Positions 8,319 to 17,319 of a stretch of 64,000 bases of DNA are shown piece after piece. The notes below the pieces were generated by a model. That model did no database searches. It was not told where the DNA came from and worked only from the letters and a program-made list of their open reading frames with translations. Source of the stretch: Candidatus Polarisedimenticolaceae bacterium (GTDB taxonomy: Bacteria; Pseudomonadota; Gammaproteobacteria; Chromatiales; Chromatiaceae); NCBI GenBank assembly GCA_021647945.1, contig JAKITT010000003.1:1-64000 (forward strand), given 5' to 3'. The stretch's first letter is position 1. Each line of letters starts with the position of its first letter. Made by a program: the position numbers and the translations under genes.

Positions 8319-9350
8319 TCACTTCTCAAGCTCAGCCAGCATGCGTGGAAAGACGTCATTGACGGCGTTTTTCCCCATAAACATGCAGAGATGGCCATAG
8401 TTCTCTACGATGTTGATGGTGTGAAAATTGGGTCGTAATTTATTAAAATATTCGAATGTATTTTGCTGGCTCACCGGCAAAAAGCAGACATTATCTTTGC
8501 CGGAAAAAAAAGCAAATCGCGCCTCAGTTTTTGGTGTCACTTCAGCAAAATCGGTGGGGAAATTCGGGCGATTATCGATGGCCAGTAGATGCCCTCTGTT
8601 GATGCTTCTACTCATTTGGGTAAAGAACTGCATCGGCAAAAAACCGAACTCATCACTCAGCCACTGATGGGTCTCTCGGTTAAGATTTTCATGTCGCCAC
8701 AACGTGGGGTGGCCTGAGCCATAGATAAAGCTGGTATGTTTGCACACCGTGTTGTCACACTCATGATGGGTCAGTTCAACCAATAACTTGGTTGCCCAAG
8801 CGATAAAGCTCTTGGGTTTTTTGGCCCATTGTGGGTTCATATAGGGTGTTAAAAACGCGACCAATTTTGGCAATATATTGATTTTTATTTTAGAGAAGGT
8901 GGTCACGACGGGGTGCAGAGAGACCGCATTGCTAATGATCATATCGACTTGCGGTACTAACCCCGCCACCGCAGACATCATAAAGCTGGTTGAACCTTGG
9001 CAGTGGATGATCGCTTTAATCGACGTAGCACCCGTCATCTCCACCACCTTCTCCACCGCTTTAGGGTGGTCAAAGATGGCGGCTTGATCCAGAGTCCAGG
9101 GGTTGGGTGCTACATCCATACTGGCGCGCCAATTCTCCAGCCAAACGTCATAACCATGACTCGACAAATATTCAACAATATTGGTCTCAACCGGGGCTAA
9201 AAAAATATTGGCACGTACACCCGCACCATGCACCAGCAACACCGGGCCTTTCGTCGGTTTTTTATCACTAATTGCATGAAGAAGATTGAGTTGCATGCCA
9301 TCACCGGCGGTGAACTCAACTACATCAAAGGTGATAGATCCCTCACTCAT
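8319..9350 (-). CDS. alpha/beta hydrolase with cysteine nucleophile
   Basis: The 343-residue protein has an alpha/beta hydrolase core with the oxyanion motif VHGAG (40-44) and a nucleophile elbow that reads IHCQGS (115-120). Cys117 occupies the place of the usual serine, as in PHA synthases. The other triad members are visible as Asp286 in FFSGKDNVC and His320 in ENYGHLCMF. Acyl-transferase or thioesterase chemistry is therefore as likely as simple hydrolysis. It is the first gene of the minus-strand lipid cluster, with a 250-base gap to the divergent nadE that should contain both promoters. Confidence 0.8.
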   Translation of the reverse strand: MSEGSITFDVVEFTAGDGMQLNLLHAISDKKPTKGPVLLVHGAGVRANIFLAPVETNIVEYLSSHGYDVWLENWRASMDVAPNPWTLDQAAIFDHPKAVEKVVEMTGATSIKAIIHCQGSTSFMMSAVAGLVPQVDMIISNAVSLHPVVTTFSKIKINILPKLVAFLTPYMNPQWAKKPKSFIAWATKLLVELTHHECDNTVCKHTSFIYGSGHPTLWRHENLNRETHQWLSDEFGFLPMQFFTQMSRSINRGHLLAIDNRPNFPTDFAEVTPKTEARFAFFSGKDNVCFLPVSQQNTFEYFNKLRPNFHTINIVENYGHLCMFMGKNAVNDVFPRMLAELEK

Positions 9351-9613
9351 ATTGATACTCCCTCTAGTGAAACCTCTTCACATCGCTACAAGCCAGAATT
9401 CAGAGCGCAGAAAAGCGATGTCTGCCCATGTCTCATAGGATTTAAAGTAGGACATAGTAATAGCATCTGTTTCAATAAAACAGAGTGGATTTGATCGCTA
9501 ACTCACATGAAACAGACTAAATCACAGATTTACCCTGCCTGCTTGTAGATACATTCCTAAGCGGACTAATGGTATGGTCTGGCTCTTCTTAAAATCAAAG
9601 CGTGGAGCAAACA

Positions 9614-10414
9614 ATGCAAGCGGCAAAAATCATCGATCACATCACTGGTTGGCTCGACAGTTATGTGGAGAGGTCAGGCGTTAACGGCTTCGTCATCGGT
9701 GTCTCTGGCGGTATCGACTCAGCGGTGACATCCATGCTCGGAGCACGTACCGGACGCCCGCTTCTCTGCGTTGAGATGCCCATTCACCAACACAGTAGTC
9801 AAGTGACTCGCGCTCAACGTCATATTGAATGTCTAAAGAGAGAGTTCCCTAATGTCAGTTCAGTTGAAGTGTCATTGACCAATGTTTTTGATAGTCTGGT
9901 GAGTGCCTTCTCTGCCGATGCTGAGAGAGAGTCGCACGATATGCCACTGGTCAATACACGCGCACGCCTGCGCATGACCACACTCTATTACTATGCAGCA
10001 CACCATGGTCACCTCGTTCTTGGCACGGGCAACCAAGTCGAAGATTTTGGTATCGGTTTCTATACCAAGTATGGTGATGGTGGGGTCGATCTCAGCCCCA
10101 TTGCCGATCTAAACAAAACAGAGGTATTTGCACTGGGGCGTGAACTCGGTGTGAGCGAAGAGATCCTACAAGCCGCACCCACTGATGGCCTGTGGGATGA
10201 TGATCGCACAGATGAGGATCAGATCGGTGCCAGTTATCCAGAGTTGGAGTGGGCCATGGGTTTTAATGGTGATGCTGCTGGGTTAGATGCTCGTCAGAAA
10301 GAGGTGCTGGCCATCTACCGTCGCCTCAACCGTGCTAACCAGCACAAGATGGAACCCATTCCCGTCTGCACGATCGACAAGAGCCTCAAAGCACTGCCTA
10401 ATAATAGGCCCTGA
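9614..10414 (+). CDS. nadE: NAD(+) synthase, ammonia-dependent type
   Basis: The product carries the ATP-pyrophosphatase P-loop GVSGGIDSAV and the GTGNQVEDFGIGFYTKYGDG segment typical of NadE, which converts deamido-NAD to NAD using ATP and ammonia in the cytoplasm. At about 266 residues it lacks the glutaminase domain of the long form, so it depends on free ammonia. I place the start at ATG 9614 because GGAG at 9604-9607 is six bases upstream. An in-frame GTG at 9602 would overlap that site. A small gene follows after 15 bases, probably in the same transcript. Confidence 0.93.
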   Translation: MQAAKIIDHITGWLDSYVERSGVNGFVIGVSGGIDSAVTSMLGARTGRPLLCVEMPIHQHSSQVTRAQRHIECLKREFPNVSSVEVSLTNVFDSLVSAFSADAERESHDMPLVNTRARLRMTTLYYYAAHHGHLVLGTGNQVEDFGIGFYTKYGDGGVDLSPIADLNKTEVFALGRELGVSEEILQAAPTDGLWDDDRTDEDQIGASYPELEWAMGFNGDAAGLDARQKEVLAIYRRLNRANQHKMEPIPVCTIDKSLKALPNNRP

Positions 10415-10429
10415 TTACAAGGAGCGGTT

Positions 10430-10642
10430 ATGACAGAGGTAGTAAAAGAGTTAAAAACGAAGATGGATAAAGCGGAGGCCGATGGTCACCAAGTGATCGG
10501 CATCCATTTAACCGCAGAGATGAGCAAAGCGATCCGTTGGGAGCTGCATCAGATGTACGGCACTGACTATGGTGAGCCAACACTCCTCTTCGGGGCAGAA
10601 GTGCTTTCAGTCGATGCTGATGAGTTGGAGCTGGTATTTTAA
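10430..10642 (+). CDS. small conserved-looking hypothetical protein
   Basis: This encodes 70 residues with a good ribosome binding site (AAGGAG) at the correct distance from ATG 10430, directly after nadE. The sequence is soluble, with a helical N-terminal part (VVKELKTKMDKAEADGHQ) and a C-terminal half rich in Gly, Asp and Leu. No cysteine, membrane span or catalytic motif is present. I do not recognise a family. Position and translation signals support a real gene co-expressed with nadE. Confidence 0.6.
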   Translation: MTEVVKELKTKMDKAEADGHQVIGIHLTAEMSKAIRWELHQMYGTDYGEPTLLFGAEVLSVDADELELVF

Positions 10643-10685
10643 GTTGTTCTCTCACTTCATGGCGCGCTTAGGCAGCTATTGTTCT

Positions 10686-10744
10686 AAAGGGGTATCCACT
10701 TCATTGGCCTACTATGTGTAGGTGCACATTCATGTGCACCTACA
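10686..10744. repeat. partial copy of the 3058 repeat with a 13-bp perfect hairpin
   Basis: AAAGGGGTATCCACTTCATTGGCCTA starts at 10686 and matches the left end of the element at 3058-3180 with only one or two differences. It runs into TGTAGGTGCACAT (10717-10729), TC, ATGTGCACCTACA (10732-10744), a perfect 13-bp stem. The right terminal repeat of the 3058 copy is absent here. It lies in the 266-base gap between the small gene after nadE and the convergent glycosyltransferase gene. A 20-30 codon reading frame at about 10770-10890 on the minus strand is not convincing. Confidence 0.65.
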
Positions 10745-10908
10745 GCCTATTTAAAAAATAGGATTACTGATTTTTCTCATGGTGTTTTGAGTAGTAGTAG
10801 ATGACGAGATTTTTTGCACCAAACATGATTGAGATAAATACGAGTCCAATCAAAGACTCGCTTGAATGGGCTGTTTGAAAGAGGCCTTAAGGAGCCATAT
10901 TCAGCGTG

Positions 10909-12123
10909 CTATGCAAGCAACTCTTGCTGCACCAAATCAAACACCTGCTGTGGGTGAATCACCTGTAGGCAGACATTGTCATGACAGGGGGTTTTACGGT
11001 GGTTAGCTGCACTGACACAGGGTGAACAGGCAAGACCCGCATAGATGGGCGTGCTGTTGCCAAGAGAGCCATAGAGCTGGGGTGTCTCAGGCCCAAAGAT
11101 GACGAAGGTTTTCATATCTGTGATCGATGAGAAGTGGCCTGGACCGGAGTCATTACTCACCATCAGGCTAGATTGGGTGTAGAGCGCAGGCAGTTCGGCA
11201 AAGGCGACACAACCAGCAAAGTTGGTACAACGATCACTCTTCACCTGCGCTTTTAACCCCTCCGCCTCGGCTCGTTCAGCAGGTGCGCCGGTGATCAGAA
11301 TCACCACATCCTCGTGTGCCTCCAGAATCATGCGCATCAGCTGAACATAACGATCTGGCATCCAGCGACGCTGCGGTAGGAGGTCACTGGCGTTGGGGTT
11401 GATCAATACAATGCGCGATTCAACAGGATCAAACGCCGGGTAGACAAGCTTGATCTTCTCTCGTACCGAAGCCAGCTGCATCTCACTCACATCTGCCTTG
11501 GCCAATTTGATCTCATCATCTGAGATGAGGCTCTTTGAGTAGGGCAACTCCTCTTTTTTTGCCAGTGCCGTATTGACCAGTGCGATGAAACTTTTAGCGA
11601 TATGTTGATGAGGATTGTAGGCGACGCGCCGGGTCAGCATCTCCCCTCGATAGAGTCCTTCATTATGGAAGCTATGGTAACCAATGCGTCGTTTTGCCCC
11701 ACTGAGACCGGTCAGTAGCGCGGTGTATCGTGAGAAGAGTTCGAGATCAATCACCGTATCAATGTTCTGTTTTCGGCTCCAGAGCAGGAAACGAAAGGTA
11801 TCAAGCGCAAGCGGCACTAAACCAGTGATGCTAATGGTGAAGATATTGGCTTCCGGCACAGTGTTGAGGAGCTTGAGACTGCCCACATTTGAGTCAAAGA
11901 TGAGGAAGTAGATCTCCGCACCGGAGCGCTTCATCTTACGCATGGCTGGATCGACAATAATCGCACTCCCCATCTCAGAGAGTTCAATAAAAAGCACCTT
12001 TTTTGGCTCGCCACCTTGGTCTTTTGAGATGAAGGGTGAGAGCAGGCGCAACAGCCATGTCATGAGAAAGCAGAGTGGCACACCCGCTAGATAGTCAATG
12101 CGCCGCATAGTATCGATTTTCAC
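10909..12123 (-). CDS. glycosyltransferase family 9 (heptosyltransferase-like)
   Basis: The 404-residue protein has the GT9 layout: an N-terminal KKVLFIELSEMGSAIIVDPA strand-loop and a C-terminal nucleotide-sugar-binding half with LINPNAS and FAGCVAFAELPALYTQSSLM followed by SNDSGPGHFSS and VIFGPETP. GT9 enzymes add heptose or related sugars to lipid A core or other envelope acceptors on the cytoplasmic membrane face. A hydrophobic N-terminal stretch (about 13-30) may anchor it. Its ATG abuts the end of the PAP2-flippase fusion gene, making one operon with the next three genes. Confidence 0.85.
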   Translation of the reverse strand: MKIDTMRRIDYLAGVPLCFLMTWLLRLLSPFISKDQGGEPKKVLFIELSEMGSAIIVDPAMRKMKRSGAEIYFLIFDSNVGSLKLLNTVPEANIFTISITGLVPLALDTFRFLLWSRKQNIDTVIDLELFSRYTALLTGLSGAKRRIGYHSFHNEGLYRGEMLTRRVAYNPHQHIAKSFIALVNTALAKKEELPYSKSLISDDEIKLAKADVSEMQLASVREKIKLVYPAFDPVESRIVLINPNASDLLPQRRWMPDRYVQLMRMILEAHEDVVILITGAPAERAEAEGLKAQVKSDRCTNFAGCVAFAELPALYTQSSLMVSNDSGPGHFSSITDMKTFVIFGPETPQLYGSLGNSTPIYAGLACSPCVSAANHRKTPCHDNVCLQVIHPQQVFDLVQQELLA

Positions 12124-13893
12124 TCAGCTCTCCATCTTATGGTGGGTGTTGGCGGTTAAGTAGACGTAGAGTCCAGGCAGTGAGGCGATCACCAGCACCA
12201 AACCATAGAGCAGTGACATTGAAAGCACCACTGTTTTATCGGCACCGACCAGACCAAACAGCCCAATCATTGCCCCCTCTCGCACTCCCCAGCCCGCCAA
12301 TGAAATAGGGATCAGGGTGAGCAGAACCACCGGTGGCACAATCACCAAGAAGGTGAGTAAGCCCTCCTCCATACCGACACTGTGGCCGATAAAAAATATC
12401 GCTATCATCGATAACAGGTGGATAGCCGTGGCCAATCCGCCTTGAATGAACCACTCGCCTAATCGACTGAAAATAGAGTTAAGTTCAGATGAGATCGCCA
12501 CAACAAAGGTGGTGATACGCCACCGTTTTAGGACGTTGAGGCGGTGGATGAAATTGAGCAGCACAAAACCGCTAATGCCCGCAGCAACAATCAGGTTGAT
12601 CAGCCAGAAGATCTCTTGTGGCAGTAGATCAGGGTTGAGTAGATTGGCAAACAGGTTAACCAACAACAGGCCGGTCAGGCCCAGCAGTCGGTCAATAAAG
12701 ACGCCACGAAAGGCATCACGTTTGCGCCCCCCCAATTTGGCGATATCTAACACCCGGATGGCATCGCCACCAATACTGGTCGGTAGACCTTGGTTAAAGA
12801 AGAAACCTTTAAAGTAGCTGCGCAGGTAGAAGAGGGTCTTCTCTCTTAGCCCCAGCAGATGGGAGACACGGCACCAGCGTAACCCCGCCAGCAGGGTGCT
12901 GGCCAATTGAAACAGGATGCCCAAAATCAACAGATAGATATCGAGGCCGATGATGGTCTCAGAGACCGCATCGAAGTCGACATTTCTGAATATAAGGAAG
13001 AAGATAAAACCGGTGATAATGAGACGAACCAAAGCACCAATCCAACGTTTTTCAGAGGAGGATTGCGTCGTTTCACCAAAGGCGTTGATGGTCTGTAGCG
13101 GCTGATGACCGGCCGAGCTGAAGAGGTGTCTTAACCCCGGAAAGGCGAGTGGCAAAATGGCCAGTGCCAACACCACCTCAAGTGGCCGAGCATCGGGATA
13201 GTCACCCCAATCACGAAATAGCAGTGTCAGCACCACGCCCAGGAGCACTAATGCAAATGGGCGCTGCACACTGAGGCGGAGACCCCAACTTAGCTTGTCA
13301 GCCAGGAATAGGCCTGCGATGGCTGAGAACCAACCGGTCGCCATGCCAGCCAACACATCCTGTGGCCAATGCACACCCACAGCGATACGAGAGAGCCCCA
13401 CCAATAGCGCACCAATGATAACGGCTGCTTTGACCTTTGAAGAGACCCAACACTGCATACTGATCAACCCAGCGAGGGTAAAGGCCGCCGTTGTATGGCC
13501 CGATGGGAAGGAGTACCAGCCATGCGATTCACCAATAAGAATCATCTGCCCGGCATCCAATACAGTGGGCGGACGTGGCATATTGAGAAAATCTTTAATC
13601 CCTTGGGAGAGCAGCGTGGCGATGATGGCACAGAGAATCAACTGCCAGAGCAATCGTGGGTGGCGGCCAACGAGAGGCAGCACCAATGCAAATAGCACCA
13701 ACATATCGCCGAAGGTGGTGATCCAGCTCCAAACCATCGGGCCGGTGTAGAGACTAAGGCTATTGAGCTGCAAGAAGAGCGGTTGATTGAGGCCAGTGAC
13801 AAACAGCAGCAGCAGTGCCGCCAATGTTGTTGTTGGTAGCAACCAGGTCCAAGCATGCTGCCACGGGTAGTGTCCGTTGATAGCGCTATTCAT
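12124..13893 (-). CDS. PAP2 phosphatase fused to UPF0104/lysylphosphatidylglycerol-synthase-TM domain
   Basis: The N-terminal half (about 1-200) is a PAP2 lipid phosphatase with all three signature motifs: KDFLNMPRP, YSFPSGHTTAAF and GLSRIAVGVHWPQD. The C-terminal half (about 290-585) is a polytopic UPF0104-type domain related to the flippase part of MprF and AglD, with the family stretch YFKGFFFNQGLPTSIGGDAI. The PAP2 part would dephosphorylate an isoprenoid or diacylglycerol phosphate on the periplasmic side; the C-terminal part may move or recognise lipid-linked substrates. Fusion of the two in one chain is notable. It sits between GT9 and GT39 genes, suggesting a lipid-linked sugar transfer pathway. 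Confidence 0.85.
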   Translation of the reverse strand: MNSAINGHYPWQHAWTWLLPTTTLAALLLLFVTGLNQPLFLQLNSLSLYTGPMVWSWITTFGDMLVLFALVLPLVGRHPRLLWQLILCAIIATLLSQGIKDFLNMPRPPTVLDAGQMILIGESHGWYSFPSGHTTAAFTLAGLISMQCWVSSKVKAAVIIGALLVGLSRIAVGVHWPQDVLAGMATGWFSAIAGLFLADKLSWGLRLSVQRPFALVLLGVVLTLLFRDWGDYPDARPLEVVLALAILPLAFPGLRHLFSSAGHQPLQTINAFGETTQSSSEKRWIGALVRLIITGFIFFLIFRNVDFDAVSETIIGLDIYLLILGILFQLASTLLAGLRWCRVSHLLGLREKTLFYLRSYFKGFFFNQGLPTSIGGDAIRVLDIAKLGGRKRDAFRGVFIDRLLGLTGLLLVNLFANLLNPDLLPQEIFWLINLIVAAGISGFVLLNFIHRLNVLKRWRITTFVVAISSELNSIFSRLGEWFIQGGLATAIHLLSMIAIFFIGHSVGMEEGLLTFLVIVPPVVLLTLIPISLAGWGVREGAMIGLFGLVGADKTVVLSMSLLYGLVLVIASLPGLYVYLTANTHHKMES

Positions 13894-13894
13894 A

Positions 13895-15391
13895 TCAGTT
13901 TTTCAAACCCTGACAGCGATAGTAATCAAAACGGTTAACCATGGTGCCTCGCAGCTCCTTTTCAAACGAACCAGCCGGCTCACACGACTCAAATTGTTGT
14001 TGCAAGGCCTCTGCCTTTTTTCTGGTCAAATTGGTAATGATAAGAATGCCGCTGTCGCCTGTGGCGAGTGGGCCATTCCACAAGTCAAATTGGTCATACC
14101 TTGTATCCAATACTGCAACATTGTGTGGCCGTGCATACCACATAATGCGGCTACCTTGGCTCCAATTACCGACAAAGATACGCGTTTCAACACCTCTATC
14201 ATGGGCCATCTGTAGATTCAGCTCTGCTGCCTTGGCCGCTGCTTCATCCCAGCCGTGTAGATCATAGAGCGGGTGATGGTTCTCTTCAAATGGGATCCAC
14301 GGAGAGTAGAGTTCAGCGTGCAGTGCCAGTGAGAGAAGCAGTGTGTATCCGGCAAAAATGGTGGTTAAAACACGCAGCCATTTACGTTGCCACTGCGATA
14401 GCAACCAACCAGCGGCAAGTGGTGTTAGAAACGCCCAGCCCAGTAGCGTCCAGTGCGGCAGCCCCATATCAAAGCCTGCCCCCCAACCAAACAGCAGCAG
14501 AATCGGCAGGGCAAATGCGAGCAGATATTGGTGACCAATGGTACGAATCTGGCTCAATGCCCAAAACAGCCCCACCAGACCGAATAGATAGATCGCCGGG
14601 CCATAGGTGAAGAGTTGCAGCGCCTGACTCTTTAGGAAGCGAGCCAACAACCAGGGTTCATCCTCTGGTACGCCATGATCAAGCTGGTAGAGAAAGGAGA
14701 TCCAGTCGTGCGACCAGTTCCAACCGATAATTGGCAAGATCAATATAAGCGTCAGTAAAACTGCTTGCCAGATCCCACGCCGAATCAATACCGAACAGCG
14801 CCAACGAATGAAGAGCAGCAGCACGACACTGACCACCAGTGTGATCGCTGTATATTTGGCGAGCGCAGCCAGCCCCATAAAGAGACCCAGCAGCAACCAT
14901 TTGCGACGACTCTCACCATCCTCTAGTAATGGGTGCAGCAGTAGTGCAACCATCAGGCCGGCAGGTAGCAGTAGGGTATCGGGCAGCAGTGTTAATGATA
15001 TCAACTGAAAGATAACGGCGGACTGCAACAGAATCACCGATAGCGGGGCTAATAGCGGTGAAGCCTCTGGATAGAGTCGCTTTACTAGGCGATAGAGCAG
15101 AAAACAGGAGAGCAGCGAACAGAGCATGCCCCAAAGACGTAGCGCCCAGGGATCCTCCGAGAGCCTTAAAGCGATCGCTTGTAACCAACCGATCAACGGT
15201 GGGTGGTCAAAGTAGCTCCAATCCAAATAGAGCCCATAGAGGGCATAGTGCGCCTCATCAACCCCAAGCTCAAAACGATCTATCACCAGCAGATTTAACA
15301 GCAGTATGGCCACTACAAAGGCAGAGGCAATCCACCCTAACGGGAGGCGCGGTGTTGAGCGTGCGGGAGAGGCTAAGAGAGGATCGTTCAC
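13895..15391 (-). CDS. GT39/ArnT-like membrane glycosyltransferase
   Basis: This is a 498-residue polytopic protein with an N-terminal TM followed by the periplasmic catalytic loop GVDEAHYALYGLYLDWSYF and DHPPLIGWLQAI. The Asp-Glu pair after the first helix and the YFDHPP segment are typical of GT-C enzymes of the GT39/ArnT group, which transfer sugars from polyprenyl phosphate donors. About eleven helices precede a soluble C-terminal domain (about 390-498). One base separates its stop from the start of the downstream PAP2-flippase fusion. A role in modifying lipid A or a surface glycolipid fits the neighbours. Confidence 0.82.
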   Translation of the reverse strand: MNDPLLASPARSTPRLPLGWIASAFVVAILLLNLLVIDRFELGVDEAHYALYGLYLDWSYFDHPPLIGWLQAIALRLSEDPWALRLWGMLCSLLSCFLLYRLVKRLYPEASPLLAPLSVILLQSAVIFQLISLTLLPDTLLLPAGLMVALLLHPLLEDGESRRKWLLLGLFMGLAALAKYTAITLVVSVVLLLFIRWRCSVLIRRGIWQAVLLTLILILPIIGWNWSHDWISFLYQLDHGVPEDEPWLLARFLKSQALQLFTYGPAIYLFGLVGLFWALSQIRTIGHQYLLAFALPILLLFGWGAGFDMGLPHWTLLGWAFLTPLAAGWLLSQWQRKWLRVLTTIFAGYTLLLSLALHAELYSPWIPFEENHHPLYDLHGWDEAAAKAAELNLQMAHDRGVETRIFVGNWSQGSRIMWYARPHNVAVLDTRYDQFDLWNGPLATGDSGILIITNLTRKKAEALQQQFESCEPAGSFEKELRGTMVNRFDYYRCQGLKN

Positions 15392-15464
15392 TAATTACAG
15401 CTAATCGGCATTGTTATGGGGTGCGGCATTATACCGAAACGCCTCCCTTAAGGTAGGGAGGACG

Positions 15465-16388
15465 TTAATCATTCGATAAAATTATGTTATCCAACTGGAT
15501 AGTAGATAGAGAAGGTTCATCCATAAAAAAGAAGACCACTTTGGAAATTTGTTCCATATTCATAGAACGCTTGGAGGGAGCCTGTTTGACCTGTTGTAAG
15601 TCAATGCGAAATTGATTCCACCCAGGTTTGAATTGCAATGTAGTATTGAACCGATCGTTGTGGCGCATACCATCCTCATCATGCGCCCTATCGTTAGCAC
15701 GAAAATGCAATTTCCACGCTTGATGACTGCTATTGTACATTTCAAATTGCAGAGTGGAGTAGCCACGCCAATCACTCACTCTTGGAGTGAAAGTAACTCC
15801 TGGGTATTGCCCTACTGATCGGAGGTGGACTTGCAAACGATTTGATCCGTCTTGAATAATCTCCAATGGGAATTTACTACTCCATCTTAATCGTTCAAAA
15901 GGCATTTCAAAATCAGCCACAATGGGGTGTCGTTTGTATGCAACAAGCGTATCTACTGCTATCGAAAAAAGTGGGGTGAGCGACCAGGATAAAAGCAGAA
16001 TAAGCAGCCCTCGTACCCCCCATCGGGCACCTTGGCTTAGCAACATTCTGAGCTGGCAAAAGTAGAGCGCCAACAGAGACCCCACCAGATTATTAAACAC
16101 ATCATCCATGGAGGCCTGTCGGCCCACTTTCAGTTGCACCATCTCAATCACCCCACTGAGCAATAGCGTGATTAACAGTGCAGCTATTAAGCGGATGCTT
16201 AATGACGAAACGCGCCGCTGAAGGTGCGGGAAAAGCGATGTGATCAGCAGAAAAAAGTAGCCCATATGGCCAAGATTCCAGATCTCCGTCTGATAATCAC
16301 TAAATTGCCCGGTGAAACCGGGAATAAAAAGCAGTATCGTTGCCAAGAACAGTAGAATATTCGACCAATAATGTTGCAATTTTTCCAT
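15465..16388 (-). CDS. VanZ-like membrane protein with C-terminal carbohydrate-binding-type domain
   Basis: The 307-residue product has four helices in the first 140 residues, with the VanZ-like segments PGFTGQFSDYQTEIWNLGHM and GVIEMVQLKVGRQASMDDVF-NNLVGSLLAL. The C-terminal 160 residues are periplasmic and beta-rich (DWRGYSTLQFEMYN, PGWNQFRIDLQQV), like CIA30/galactose-binding-like modules. The family role is unclear, although VanZ proteins often accompany envelope polysaccharide genes. It is the most upstream member of the envelope glycosylation group, on the same strand but with a 73-base gap before the GT39 gene. Confidence 0.75.
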   Translation of the reverse strand: MEKLQHYWSNILLFLATILLFIPGFTGQFSDYQTEIWNLGHMGYFFLLITSLFPHLQRRVSSLSIRLIAALLITLLLSGVIEMVQLKVGRQASMDDVFNNLVGSLLALYFCQLRMLLSQGARWGVRGLLILLLSWSLTPLFSIAVDTLVAYKRHPIVADFEMPFERLRWSSKFPLEIIQDGSNRLQVHLRSVGQYPGVTFTPRVSDWRGYSTLQFEMYNSSHQAWKLHFRANDRAHDEDGMRHNDRFNTTLQFKPGWNQFRIDLQQVKQAPSKRSMNMEQISKVVFFFMDEPSLSTIQLDNIILSND

Positions 16389-16456
16389 TTAGACTCAAGA
16401 TTTCGTGGTGACAGACCGACTTACTAATAGTAACGGATGATTTGGGTTCAATTAAA

Positions 16457-17314
16457 ATGCACACAAGATGGCTTATTCTGCTATTGCTACCACTCTCCGC
16501 TTGGGGTGCCGGGAATCGGGTCTATATGACCGATATCCACAATTCAGAGTGGCGTTTCAGCGGCGATAAGCTCTATTGCGAAATGAGCCATGAGATCAAA
16601 GACTACGGTGTGGCACACTTTGTACAGAAGGCAGGAGGCTATTTGAGTCTCTATGTCGATGTCAAAAGAGCGGCCATCAAAAAGAGCTCTGCTAAAATCT
16701 TGGAGACCATGCCCGCTTGGGTTCCCGGTAACCCTGATCCATTCACTGAACTGATCAAAACGGCAAAAGGGTCACAACCATTCAAGCTTGATCATCAGCA
16801 ATCTGCCTGGATGCTCAATACACTTGAAAGTGGGCGTTTTGGCAGTTTCACCTACCAAGACTGGGACACCTCAAGACACCAAGTTCGTGTCTCACTTAAT
16901 ACGGTCAACTTCCGTGAAGCCTTTGGCGAGTTTCGTACCTGTACCAACACACTGTTAAGTTACACTTTTAATGATATCCGCCAGTTAGACATCCACTTTA
17001 AAAGCGATGCCCACACGCTGACTAAGAAGTATCGTAAAAGCCTGGATCGCATCACCGAGTATCTAAAACTATCTTCAGAAACCGTTAACATCAAGATCTA
17101 TGGACATACTGACAGCATCCACAGCCGTCGCTACAACCACTTCCTCTCACAACGGCGTGCCAACTCAGTCTACAATTATCTGGTCAAAAGTGGTGTACCG
17201 AAAAGCCGGTTAAAGAAACGGGTCTATGGTGAGCGAAAACCACTCGCCAGCAATCGCACACTTGCGGGACGCGCCAAAAATCGTCGTGTCGAGTTGCTGC
17301 TCGAACTGGGTTAA
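16457..17314 (+). CDS. MotY-like OmpA-family protein
   Basis: After a Sec signal peptide (about residues 1-18 of the ATG-16457 form) comes an N-terminal domain with KLYCEMSHEIKDYGVAHFV, matching the Cys-x-Ile-Pro/Lys-x-Tyr-Gly-x-Ala-x-Phe pattern of MotY. A C-terminal OmpA-like peptidoglycan-binding domain follows (IYGHTDS, QRRANSVYNYLVKSG, AGRAKNRRVELLLEL). MotY forms the T-ring of sodium-driven polar flagellar motors in the periplasm. No other flagellar genes are in the window. I prefer ATG 16457 over TTG 16442 because it gives a standard signal peptide. Another OmpA-type role cannot be excluded. Confidence 0.75.
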   Translation: MHTRWLILLLLPLSAWGAGNRVYMTDIHNSEWRFSGDKLYCEMSHEIKDYGVAHFVQKAGGYLSLYVDVKRAAIKKSSAKILETMPAWVPGNPDPFTELIKTAKGSQPFKLDHQQSAWMLNTLESGRFGSFTYQDWDTSRHQVRVSLNTVNFREAFGEFRTCTNTLLSYTFNDIRQLDIHFKSDAHTLTKKYRKSLDRITEYLKLSSETVNIKIYGHTDSIHSRRYNHFLSQRRANSVYNYLVKSGVPKSRLKKRVYGERKPLASNRTLAGRAKNRRVELLLELG

Positions 17315-17319
17315 ATTTC

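Noticed and set aside
10770-10890. Possible 30-40 residue membrane peptide on the minus strand (MFGAKNLVIYYYSKHHEKNQ)
   Set aside because: A stop codon directly upstream leaves only TTG or a late ATG as start and no ribosome binding site; kept out of the gene list.
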